The translations under genes were made by a program, and so were the position numbers. Below, piece by piece: positions 57,253-64,000 of a DNA stretch of 64,000 nt. This DNA is from Nonomuraea helvata (GTDB lineage: Bacteria > Actinomycetota > Actinomycetes > Streptosporangiales > Streptosporangiaceae). Position 1 is the first letter of the stretch; every line of letters starts with the position of its first letter. The notes beneath the pieces are model-generated. The model worked only from the letters and a program-made list of their open reading frames with translations, ran no database searches and was not told the origin of the DNA. The stretch is taken from positions 868,001-932,000 of the forward strand of contig NZ_BAAAXV010000009.1 of the NCBI RefSeq assembly GCF_039535785.1. The letters run 5' to 3'.

Positions 57253-57303
57253 CTTCCCCTGCGGGCGGGGTCGACGGCAGACAGGATGATCAGGCGGTCG
57301 CGA
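57253..57303. repeat. Right half of the long inverted-repeat element
   Basis: CTTCCCCTGCGGGCGGGG, then GACGGCAGACAGGATGATCA, matches 31893-31945 and 52518-52570. The left half is absent. Confidence 0.5.
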
Positions 57304-57325
57304 GTCGCGGGGGAAAGCAGGTCAA

Positions 57326-57359
57326 CTGACAGCGCGGGTTCGATTCCCGTCACTCGCTC
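57326..57359 (+). repeat. Attachment core copy i (distal end of the island)
   Basis: 34 bp of the tRNA 3' end with one mismatch (CACTCGC for CACCCGC); the anticodon loop part is lost. Ordinary chromosomal genes follow, so this is probably the oldest att site. Confidence 0.8.
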
Positions 57360-57367
57360 TCATCGTG

Positions 57368-57404
57368 AAGCCCAGGTAGACCGATGGATTCGGGACCTGG
57401 GCTT
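57368..57404. terminator. Hairpin right of att i
   Basis: AAGCCCAGGT pairs perfectly with ACCTGGGCTT around 17 bp, followed by TGATCTTGT. It may be the original terminator of the tRNA gene. Confidence 0.5.
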
Positions 57405-57452
57405 TGATCTTGTCAGGGTATGTTCGTTCGACGGGGTCCCGAAGTCGGTCAA

Positions 57453-58103
57453 CTATCTGGTCGTACGCCTACGAGCCAGTTCCCTGATCTCCTCCGGTAG
57501 CGCGTCGGCGGCCGGCAGCTGGGGCAGGAGGTCCGGTTCAAGCGTCATCGCACGGAAGACGAGCGCCACGGTCACGTTGTGGCCAGGCTGGTGCACAATC
57601 TCGATTGGATCACCGGTACGGATGTCTCCGGGTTCGATCACGCGCAGATACGCACCCGGCAAAGCGGCCCGCGTGAACTGCTTGATCCAACCGTCGCGCT
57701 CCAGCCACCCCTGGAACGTCGCGCACGGGATCCGTGGGCACGACACCTCCAGGACCACCTTGGACCCAATGCGCCAACGCTCGCCGATCAGCGCCTCGTT
57801 GACGTCGAGGCCAAGGGTCGTGAGGTTCTCTCCGAAGGCGCCGCCGGCAAGCGGTCTGCCCAGCTCGTCCTGCCACCTGTCGAGGTCCTCGCGGGCATAG
57901 GCGTATACGGCCTGGTCGGGACCGCCGTGGTTCTTCACGTCATAGACGCGGTCGCCCGCGAGACCGACCGCGCCAGTGCCCTTGGGGCCGGGAGCGGTGA
58001 CGGCGACCGGACCGTCAACGGGGCGTTTGTCGATGCCTGTCGCACTGAGGCCCTTCCACGGGTTGGGTCGAGGCTTGCCGATGTTGACGGAGACGAGCTT
58101 CAT
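57453..58103 (-). CDS. MOSC domain protein
   Basis: This 216-residue protein from the ATG at 58103 (MKLVSVNIGKPRPNPWKGLS) has the MOSC core: GLAGDRVYDVKNHGGPDQAV, YAYAREDLDRWQDELG, GAFGENLTTLG and VLEVSCPRIPCATFQGW, where the conserved cysteine binds the sulfur or molybdenum centre. MOSC proteins (YiiM-like) handle Mo cofactor or reduce N-hydroxylated compounds. It is the first chromosomal gene after the island. The next 256 bp (58104-58359) hold no gene. Confidence 0.92.
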   Translation of the reverse strand: MKLVSVNIGKPRPNPWKGLSATGIDKRPVDGPVAVTAPGPKGTGAVGLAGDRVYDVKNHGGPDQAVYAYAREDLDRWQDELGRPLAGGAFGENLTTLGLDVNEALIGERWRIGSKVVLEVSCPRIPCATFQGWLERDGWIKQFTRAALPGAYLRVIEPGDIRTGDPIEIVHQPGHNVTVALVFRAMTLEPDLLPQLPAADALPEEIRELARRRTTR

Positions 58104-58359
58104 GCGGGAGACGGTACGGGCCGCCAAGCGCCGAAGCGACGCATTAAACGCCGAGCTCATGCACCGAGAGCACCTCGTCCGCCAACTGTGCCAGGCTTCC
58201 TGGATCCCTTCTCCTTCTGCTGGGCCGCCTGGTTCGCTGACCCCGGCCACCACACTCACACGCTGGTTGCGGGAGGGCCCATACATCGGCTGACAACAGT
58301 GGATCAATCATCCGCACGCGGCATGGGCGACGCGGTGGTTCTGAAGAACGGCGAAAGAT

Positions 58360-58947
58360 TCAGTAGATGTACTTCGAACGGTGGAGGGCCCAGTAAATCT
58401 CGCCCTTACCGTCGTTCGCGACGTCGGCGACGACGAACACGTCCGAGTAGTAGTCGTACTTTTTACTGTAGCTCACCATTGGCGTGGAGCACGCGATGGC
58501 ACTTTCCCTGCGCGCGTTGAGGGCGTCGGTGAAGATGCACATGGTTCTCTTGTAGTTCTTGTCGCCGCCCCCGCCATTGTTTCTCCTGTTGACGTACAAA
58601 TAGACGTAGAAATGATTGAACCGCTGCATCGATCCGAAATGCTCGCTGAGCTCGTCCCAGGACATGGACAGGCTGGAGAAGACCTTGTAGCCGCTGCCGG
58701 ACTTCCTCTTGGTGATGCAGTGGTCGATCTTGACGACGATGTCGCTCTTGTGGGGGAGAGCGTACTTCTTGGCGTCGTTGTCCTGGTCGCACCTGGTGAC
58801 CTGGGCCGCCGAGGCGCCGGTGCTCACCGACCTCGCCGGCGCCCGAACGGCCGCCGTCGAATCGGCCTGTGCCGGCAGACCGCCGCTCACGCTCGCCAGG
58901 GCGAGCGCGCCGGTCACCAGGACAGTTCCGCCGAACGTCGTTCTCAT
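58360..58947 (-). CDS. Secreted protein of unknown function
   Basis: This 195-residue protein from the ATG at 58947 starts with a signal peptide (MRTTFGGTVLVTGALALASV, ending near AQA-D at about residue 28). The mature part has four cysteines (TRCDQ, DHCIT, RTMCIF and IACST), which could make two disulfides. Aromatic strands such as NHFYVYLYVNRR suggest a beta-rich fold. No family recognised. It stands alone. Confidence 0.65.
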   Translation of the reverse strand: MRTTFGGTVLVTGALALASVSGGLPAQADSTAAVRAPARSVSTGASAAQVTRCDQDNDAKKYALPHKSDIVVKIDHCITKRKSGSGYKVFSSLSMSWDELSEHFGSMQRFNHFYVYLYVNRRNNGGGGDKNYKRTMCIFTDALNARRESAIACSTPMVSYSKKYDYYSDVFVVADVANDGKGEIYWALHRSKYIY

Positions 58948-59361
58948 GGTGCCCTCCCGTGTTCTCAGGTGTTTGCGAGCGCTCGCGCGAGCCGCCGCGT
59001 GGACATCGCGCTCCGGTGCCGCCATTTCTCGCAGGCGGGCCATCCACTCCCCGTGGCCTGGGCGAGACGCTCCGAGCCTCTTGCTCTATGCTTTTAGATG
59101 TCGCCGGGTGCACAGGAGTTCATAAGAGCTTCCGCATTCTTTGAATCCCCGCCGAGGCGAAATGTGCGGACGGCGTGTCTAATGTGCATCCTCGCGGGAA
59201 CGCTCTGTTAAGGCAGATGTCAATGAGGCGGCCAGCATGAGCTCGGCCTTCAGTGCTTCCTCGGCGGCTTGCCGAGAGGGTAGGTGCCGGCCCGGTCTCA
59301 CTCCATCGCGATGTACCGGCTTGCACGGTCTGATCGCAGACGTGGCGATAAGGTCCCGGAC
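58948..59361. other. No gene recognised
   Basis: This is 414 bp between the secreted protein and the kinase-like gene. I see no supported reading frame or RNA; only scattered short frames. Confidence 0.4.
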
Positions 59362-59757
59362 GTGAACGACCTTGACGGTGGGGCTGGAGATGACCGGCTC
59401 TCGGATGGTTCGCAAGACGCGTCGACGCGGTCCGTCGTGATGATGTGCGGAATCGCGGGGTCAGGCAAGTCGACCTATGCACAGGCGTTGGGAGCCGGCC
59501 AAGCGGTGGTCTTGGACTACAGCTTCTGGCGCCGCACGACGCGTGACTACTACAAGGCCCTGGTCGAGAGTCATGGGTGTCGGTGGGAGCTGGTCTATCT
59601 CAAGGCAAGCCCAGAGACGCTGCGCCGGCGGCTGGCCGTACGCAACAAGCTGCACGGGGCCAACTCTGTGACCGTGTCCGAGGATCTTCTCGACAGGTAC
59701 CTGGCTGGATTTGAGGAGCCTGTTGATGAAGGGGAGCTCATGATCCTGCAGGACTGA
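59362..59757 (+). CDS. P-loop kinase-like protein with an internal deletion
   Basis: This 131-residue protein has Walker A MMCGIAGSGKSTYAQAL and a C-terminal part VVLDYSFWRRTTRDYYKALV and PETLRRRLAVRNKLHGANSV that fits AAA/ZTL-type small-molecule kinases. Between ALGA and GQAVVLDY about 45 residues usual in the family (substrate lid and DEE/D-W region) are missing without loss of frame. The start is uncertain; GTG at 59362 or an upstream codon at 59284 are possible. Probably inactive or altered. Confidence 0.6.
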   Translation: MNDLDGGAGDDRLSDGSQDASTRSVVMMCGIAGSGKSTYAQALGAGQAVVLDYSFWRRTTRDYYKALVESHGCRWELVYLKASPETLRRRLAVRNKLHGANSVTVSEDLLDRYLAGFEEPVDEGELMILQD

Positions 59758-60062
59758 GACGACCTATGGCGGGAGGCGTACGACATCCTCCTCCGTGATC
59801 ATCTCGGCTAGAGGCGCGGTTCTTTTCAGCCGATGAACAAGCCCTCGTTGTCGGTGGCGTGGTGCAGTATCGGCGCACCGGATCACGGCGAGAACAGGAG
59901 ATCAGGGTGCCGCCCACCAACCAGCAGATAGCCGGTCACACCTTCCTCAAAAGCATGTACCAGGACGATTACGCTCCCGTACGGGTTAGCTGGGCCCCGC
60001 GTAGGTGTTCGGGTACGGCGCGCGACAATGCGTTTGCCGGGCTACCTGGGATCTGTACGCAA
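59758..60062. other. No gene recognised
   Basis: This is 305 bp between the kinase-like gene and the convergent VOC gene. A weak rightward frame at 59908 (PPTNQQIAGHTFLKS) is not supported by anything else. Confidence 0.35.
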
Positions 60063-60785
60063 CTATCGCGGGGTCAGAACGCAGAACTCATGGCCATCGG
60101 GATCGGCCATGACCACCCAGCCGACCTCGCCCTGACCGATGTCGACGCGCGTCGCCCCCAAGGAGATGAGACGGTCGACCTCCGCTTGCTGATCACCGTC
60201 GGCGGGTGGCGCGAGGTCGAAATGGAGCCGGTACTTGCCGGTCTTCGGCATCAGCGGGGGGCCGCCCCAGGTGATCTTCGGGCCGCCGTGCGGTGAGCGA
60301 ATCGCGGTCTCCTGGTCCTGGTCCCAGACCAACGGCCAGCCCAGCGCTTCGCTCCAGAAGTAGCCGACCTCCTGCGAACCGTCGGACGCCAGCGCTCCTA
60401 TGAATCCGCAGTCGGCGAGGAACTTGTTGTCCGGTTCGATGACGCAGAACTCGTTGCCTTCGGGGTCGGCGAGCACCACATGACCCTCTTCCGGGCGTTG
60501 ACCGACGTCGATGTGCCGGGCGCCGAGTTCGAGCGACCTCGCCACCGTCTGCTGCTGGTCCTCGAGGGACGTGCTCGTCAGGTCGAAGTGCATCTGGTTC
60601 TGGCCGACCTTCTGCTGCTGAGTCGGAAGAAACCGGATCCGGAACCCGGTGTCATCGCTCGGCAGGAGCGTGATGCCGTCCTGAGGGTCGTCGGCCGGCT
60701 CCCAGCCCAGGACGCCGGCCCAGAAGCGCGCGAGACCGAGCGGGTCGTTCGCATCGAAGCAGAGCGCGACGAGGTGACAGGTCAT
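60063..60785 (-). CDS. Double-domain VOC (glyoxalase-like) protein
   Basis: This 240-residue protein from the ATG at 60785 (MTCHLVALCFDANDPLGLAR) has two VOC/bleomycin-resistance-like domains: 1-118 (ARFWAGVLGWEPADD, HFDLTS, LADPEGNEFCVIEP) and 119-240 (GYFWSEALGWPLVWD, HFDLAP, MADPDGHEFCVLTP). H and E at equal places in both halves could bind metal. The substrate is unknown; single gene. Confidence 0.9.
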   Translation of the reverse strand: MTCHLVALCFDANDPLGLARFWAGVLGWEPADDPQDGITLLPSDDTGFRIRFLPTQQQKVGQNQMHFDLTSTSLEDQQQTVARSLELGARHIDVGQRPEEGHVVLADPEGNEFCVIEPDNKFLADCGFIGALASDGSQEVGYFWSEALGWPLVWDQDQETAIRSPHGGPKITWGGPPLMPKTGKYRLHFDLAPPADGDQQAEVDRLISLGATRVDIGQGEVGWVVMADPDGHEFCVLTPR

Positions 60786-61009
60786 TCCGCTCCGCACCTC
60801 CGATCTGCTGATTCGAAGCCGCAGACAGGGCGGTGCCGTCGCGCCGAACGCTCGGCTACCGGGGCCCGCCACGCGAAGAGAAGTGGCACCCGAGTCATGT
60901 TGGCATGCCCGACGACAATCCTCTAAAGGTTTTCGAGGGCGTCGCTCAGCTCGCGGCGACCGCCGGCAGTACGGCCGGCGGCAACGACGGGGAAGACCTC
61001 TCAGCCGTA

Positions 61010-61483
61010 TCAGGCGCCTTCGACAATGCTCCACAGCATGCTGTGGAGCTTGGCATGTTCGGACGCGGGGATGGCGGCGAGGCGTTCGCTGGTGGCCGCG
61101 TCGCGGGCGATGGCGACCTGGTTCTTCACCTCGACGCCCCTCGGTGTGGCCGCCGGAATGCGGACGCGCCGGTCGCGTTCGGAGACGTTGCGGACGATCA
61201 GGCCGTCCTTCTCCAGGCGGTCGATGATGGCCGCCAGCGTCGTCTTGTCGATGTCGAGCTCGCGGGCGATCTCGAGCTGAGTGCGCTGCGAACCGTCGCT
61301 GACCAGGGCAAGGACGAGCCAGTCCCGGAGGTCGGCGAGGCCGGCAGCACGGGACACCTTGTTGAAGGCCTCTTTGAGTGCCTCGGCGGCGCGATGGGCC
61401 AACCAGGTCAGGTCTTCGGCCGCGAGGCGGCGGTCACTTTCTTGGGGCACGAGCGGATGCGCCGAAGCCGTCTCCGTTGACAT
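61010..61483 (-). CDS. MarR-family regulator
   Basis: This 157-residue protein from MSTETASAHPLVPQE (ATG 61483) has the MarR winged helix: RTQLEIARELDIDKTTLAAI, IDRLEKDGLIVRNVSERDRR and VRIPAATPRGVEV. It dimerises through terminal helices (LHSMLWSIVEG). Its start lies inside the end of the FG-GAP fragment upstream. Confidence 0.92.
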   Translation of the reverse strand: MSTETASAHPLVPQESDRRLAAEDLTWLAHRAAEALKEAFNKVSRAAGLADLRDWLVLALVSDGSQRTQLEIARELDIDKTTLAAIIDRLEKDGLIVRNVSERDRRVRIPAATPRGVEVKNQVAIARDAATSERLAAIPASEHAKLHSMLWSIVEGA

Positions 61484-61796
61484 CGCCGACGGCCAGGGAC
61501 TGCACACCCCATGCGTCGAACGTGTGACCGGCCACGCCCTTCAGTCCGCTCGGCGAGCCCTGGTAGACGGCCCCGGTGCCCTCGTCGGCCGGATCGTCCG
61601 TCACCAACCCCAGGTCCTGGTAGCCGTCCCCGTTGTAGTCGCCCGCGGTCAGCAACTGCCCGAAGGTCGCGTTCTCGGCCTCGAGCAGGACCGCCGACCG
61701 CCCGGACAGCCCTTCCTTGCCGCCGAAGAGAATGCTCACATCGGCCGGCGAATCGCTGTTGTCGGGAGTGGCGCCGATGGCGCCTCGGCGGAGCAT
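61434..61796 (-). pseudogene. Fragment of an FG-GAP repeat protein
   Basis: LLTAGDYNGDGYQDLGLVTD and LAVGDVNGDGF are two calcium-binding FG-GAP (integrin-type) repeats; ILFGGKEGLSG is a linker. N- and C-terminal parts are missing and the frame runs into the MarR start. It is a remnant of an extracellular beta-propeller protein. Confidence 0.65.
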
Positions 61797-61912
61797 GCGG
61801 CGAGGCCCACCGCGATGGTCACGGCCGCAAGCCCGCGCATGATCAACAGCATGACCGGCAGGATGAGGGCCGCCGGCGGGAAGCGCGGCGTTGACGGATC
61901 TTCATCGCAAAG

Positions 61913-61930
61913 TTACGGTCATGACCGTAA
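61913..61930. promoter_or_regulatory. Perfect 18-bp palindrome upstream of the secreted-protein gene
   Basis: TTACGGTCATGACCGTAA lies 86 bp before the start of the gene at 62016. It is probably an operator for an unidentified regulator. Confidence 0.5.
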
Positions 61931-62015
61931 TCGCAAACGCGCGAAACACACGTGGAGGTGACGCTGTGCAGCAGCACGCTCAACACCTGTCCGTACGCCG
62001 GAAAGGCGGAGGCGC

Positions 62016-64000
62016 TTGAGACGCGCCCTGCGCGGAGCGGTGGCGGCGGCGCTCCTCGCGACTTTGCTCGCACTGCCGTTCGCGCCGGCGTCCGCGGCCG
62101 ACCTGCGGATCGTCAACGGAGGCTTCGACGGCGGGCTGACCGGCTGGAGCGGCTCGCACAGCCCGGGCGGGGTCGACGCCGTGGTCTGGGACGGGCGCAC
62201 CACCGCGCGCATCACCGACGCCGACCCGGCTGCCGCCTACGGCCGGGAGAGCCTGCCGGGCCTGCCCGCCACGGCGGGGACCCGCTACACGCTGTACGGC
62301 GAGGTCTGGGCCGACAGCGGCACCGCGAATCTGTACCTGCGCTTCAGGGACGCCTCGGGCCGCCTGCTCACCGCGAGCGCGAGCGCGAACGCCTCGGCGA
62401 CGGGCCGGCAGTGGAACCGCGTCACGGCCTCGGGCGTCGCGCCCACCGGCACGGCCACCGTATCGGCCCTCATCTACTCGGGCGTGACCGACGTGGGCAC
62501 CGCCTACTGGGACGAGGTGCTGATCACCCGGGACGTGACCGATCTGGGCGTGCAGATCGAGAGCAGTGTGCCGAACGCCACCACGTTCGCGGGCGGCAGC
62601 GCGTACGCCCTCTACACCGGCACCGCCGACACCAACCCCCAGCTCGCCGTGATCGACGTGGCCGCCGAGCAGGTGACCAGGAAGATCACCATTCCCGACA
62701 CCGCGGCCACTCCGACCGTCGGCGGCTGGGCGGCTGCCACGGCCACCGACGGCAGCGTCTACCTCGGCACTTATCCCAACTCCAAGCTCTACCGGTACGT
62801 CCCCGGCCAGTCCACGGTCACCGACCTCGGGAGGGCGGAGGGCGGTTACTCGTTCATCTGGGACCTGGAGCCGGGAGCGGACGGCAAGGTGTACGGGGGC
62901 ACGTACAACGACGGCCGCTACTTCAAGTACGACAGCGGCGCCTTCACCACGATCGGCAGCGTGCCCGTCGTGGAGGGCGCCCAGTACGTCCGCAGCCTCG
63001 CCCATGATCCGGCCGCCAACGCCACGTACCTGGGCACCGGCACCAATGCCGGGCTGATCAGGTTCGACAATGTCACCGGGCGGGTGGACCGGCTCCTTCC
63101 CGACGCCTACGCCCATAACTCCATGGTGGGCGGGCTCACCTGGACAGGGGGCAGGCTGTTCGCCTGGATCGACCGCACCCTGCTCGTCCTGCGCGTCGTC
63201 CGCCAGACCGACGGCTCGTACGCCGCCGTCACCGACGCCACGATCACCGACGTGGACCTGCACCATTCGCCGGCCCGCGAGGGCAAGGTCTGGTTCGTCC
63301 GGGAAGGCCTGCTGCACTCGTACGACGTGGACACCCGAGCCGTGCAGGCGACCGACGTCCGCCCCGGCCTCGATGTCACCGGATACACCTGGGCCGACGG
63401 CACGCTGGTCGGCCTCGGTGCGGCCACGGACGGCACGAGGATCTTCAAGTACGATCCCGCGAACGGCCGCTGGAGCACCCGAGCCGTCTCCGGCACCCCC
63501 GTACTGCCTGCCGCGATCAACGCGCTCGGCGCGGGGCCCGACGGCAAGGTCTACACCGGCGGCTATCTGACGGGCGGCACCGGCGTCTACGACCCGCTAC
63601 GGGGCGACGGTGACGACGACCGGCCGGACACGCCGACGCTCAACGGGCTCAGCCAGACCGACAGCCTGCTGGCACACAACGGGCTGCTCTACATCGGCGC
63701 CTACCCGTCGGCCAAGCTCTACAGCTACGATCCCGCCCGCCCGTGGCCGCCCACGCTCAGGTACACCGGCGGCGAGGCGGGCGACAAGGCCGACGACTGC
63801 GAGCCGGGCAAGGGGCCGCCGCCTCAGGACCGGCCGTACGCGCTGGCCGGCGGGCCGGACGGGACCGTCTACATGGGCACGGTCCCGAAGTACGGCAAGC
63901 GCAGCGGCGCACTGACCATCTGGAAGGAGGGCACGGCCGGGCGGACCGTCTGCGTGGCGCCGAACCAGTCCGTCGTCTCACTGGCCTACGCCGGAGGCAG
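62016..64000 (+). CDS. Large secreted protein: carbohydrate-binding domain plus beta-propeller, partial
   Basis: A TTG at 62016 behind GGCGGAGG opens a frame that stays open to the window end (661 codons). It starts with a signal peptide (LRRALRGAVAAALLATLLAL, cleavage near ASA-AD). Residues about 30-170 (RIVNGGFDGGLTGWSG to YWDEVLITRD) look like a CBM4/9-type sugar-binding domain. The rest has repeats such as DGKVYGGTYNDGRYFKYD, DGSVYLGTYPNSKLYRYV and NGLLYIGAYPSAKLYSYD, blades of a beta-propeller. It is exported and probably binds or cuts polysaccharide or acts as a sensor; no catalytic residues can be assigned. Confidence 0.85.
   Translation, partial: MRRALRGAVAAALLATLLALPFAPASAADLRIVNGGFDGGLTGWSGSHSPGGVDAVVWDGRTTARITDADPAAAYGRESLPGLPATAGTRYTLYGEVWADSGTANLYLRFRDASGRLLTASASANASATGRQWNRVTASGVAPTGTATVSALIYSGVTDVGTAYWDEVLITRDVTDLGVQIESSVPNATTFAGGSAYALYTGTADTNPQLAVIDVAAEQVTRKITIPDTAATPTVGGWAAATATDGSVYLGTYPNSKLYRYVPGQSTVTDLGRAEGGYSFIWDLEPGADGKVYGGTYNDGRYFKYDSGAFTTIGSVPVVEGAQYVRSLAHDPAANATYLGTGTNAGLIRFDNVTGRVDRLLPDAYAHNSMVGGLTWTGGRLFAWIDRTLLVLRVVRQTDGSYAAVTDATITDVDLHHSPAREGKVWFVREGLLHSYDVDTRAVQATDVRPGLDVTGYTWADGTLVGLGAATDGTRIFKYDPANGRWSTRAVSGTPVLPAAINALGAGPDGKVYTGGYLTGGTGVYDPLRGDGDDDRPDTPTLNGLSQTDSLLAHNGLLYIGAYPSAKLYSYDPARPWPPTLRYTGGEAGDKADDCEPGKGPPPQDRPYALAGGPDGTVYMGTVPKYGKRSGALTIWKEGTAGRTVCVAPNQSVVSLAYAGG

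Noticed and set aside
61952..63007. Long arginine-rich rightward frame overlapping the secreted-protein gene
   Set aside because: Its protein is low-complexity Arg/Gly/Pro, typical of an out-of-frame reading of GC-rich coding DNA; the frame from 62016 has a signal peptide and conserved propeller repeats.

Overview
ORGANISM. The window is high-GC DNA with GTG/TTG starts, ATGA/GTGA gene overlaps, a WhiB-like protein, a DUF2637 protein and pSAM2-type transfer genes. It is actinobacterial chromosome; a filamentous genus of the Streptosporangiaceae or a relative is likely, but I cannot name a species. LAYOUT. (1) 1-1835 is core chromosome: a PiT phosphate transporter, its DUF47 partner and dCTP deaminase. 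(2) A tRNA-Gly(CCC) gene at 1836-1906 is the anchor of a 55-kb accretion island. Its 3' end, from the anticodon loop onwards, recurs eight more times in the same orientation (32090, 33104, 34323, 43341, 47728, 53007, 55197, 57326). I read these as attachment sites of integrative elements stacked one after another. (3) Element a-b (1866-32131) is an actinomycete integrative and conjugative element (AICE): tyrosine integrase, Xis, replication-relaxation protein, truncated Rep, FtsK-like TraB, Pra and a KorSA-like GntR repressor. Its cargo is a catabolic island (about 7.3-18.5 kb) of amidohydrolases, DapA-like lyase, SDR, zinc alcohol dehydrogenase, DUF3500 protein, LysR regulator, FAD monooxygenase and an alpha/beta hydrolase. 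(4) Elements b-c to h-i (32.1-57.4 kb) are small or decayed. They carry orphan immunity-like genes (SUKH, DUF4279, barstar), a HigBA-type toxin-antitoxin pair, a C39-like peptidase with a MerR regulator, a glycosyltransferase, a HAD hydrolase, a TetR/haloperoxidase pair inside 61-bp inverted repeats, an ArsR-SRPBCC protein, an acetyltransferase and three integrase remnants. (5) From about 57.4 kb ordinary chromosome resumes: MOSC protein, a secreted protein, VOC and MarR genes, and a large secreted carbohydrate-binding/beta-propeller protein running off the end. MOBILE DNA. Three copies of one IS481-like element (2031 bp each) and single IS21, IS110, IS5 and DDE-type elements have landed in the island. 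Removing the IS21, IS5, DDE-type and first IS481 copies on paper, with one copy of their target duplications, restores intact reading frames. HOW IT WORKS TOGETHER. Three of the elements share an end module: a DUF5919 protein and an inositol-monophosphatase-like enzyme with overlapping genes, then a GC-rich structured repeat, then a different small membrane protein, then the left arm and the att core. The LysR regulator probably controls the catabolic island through three ATAG-N7-CTAT boxes. The KorSA-like repressor probably controls Pra and itself through CTCGAC/GTCGAG-type operators.
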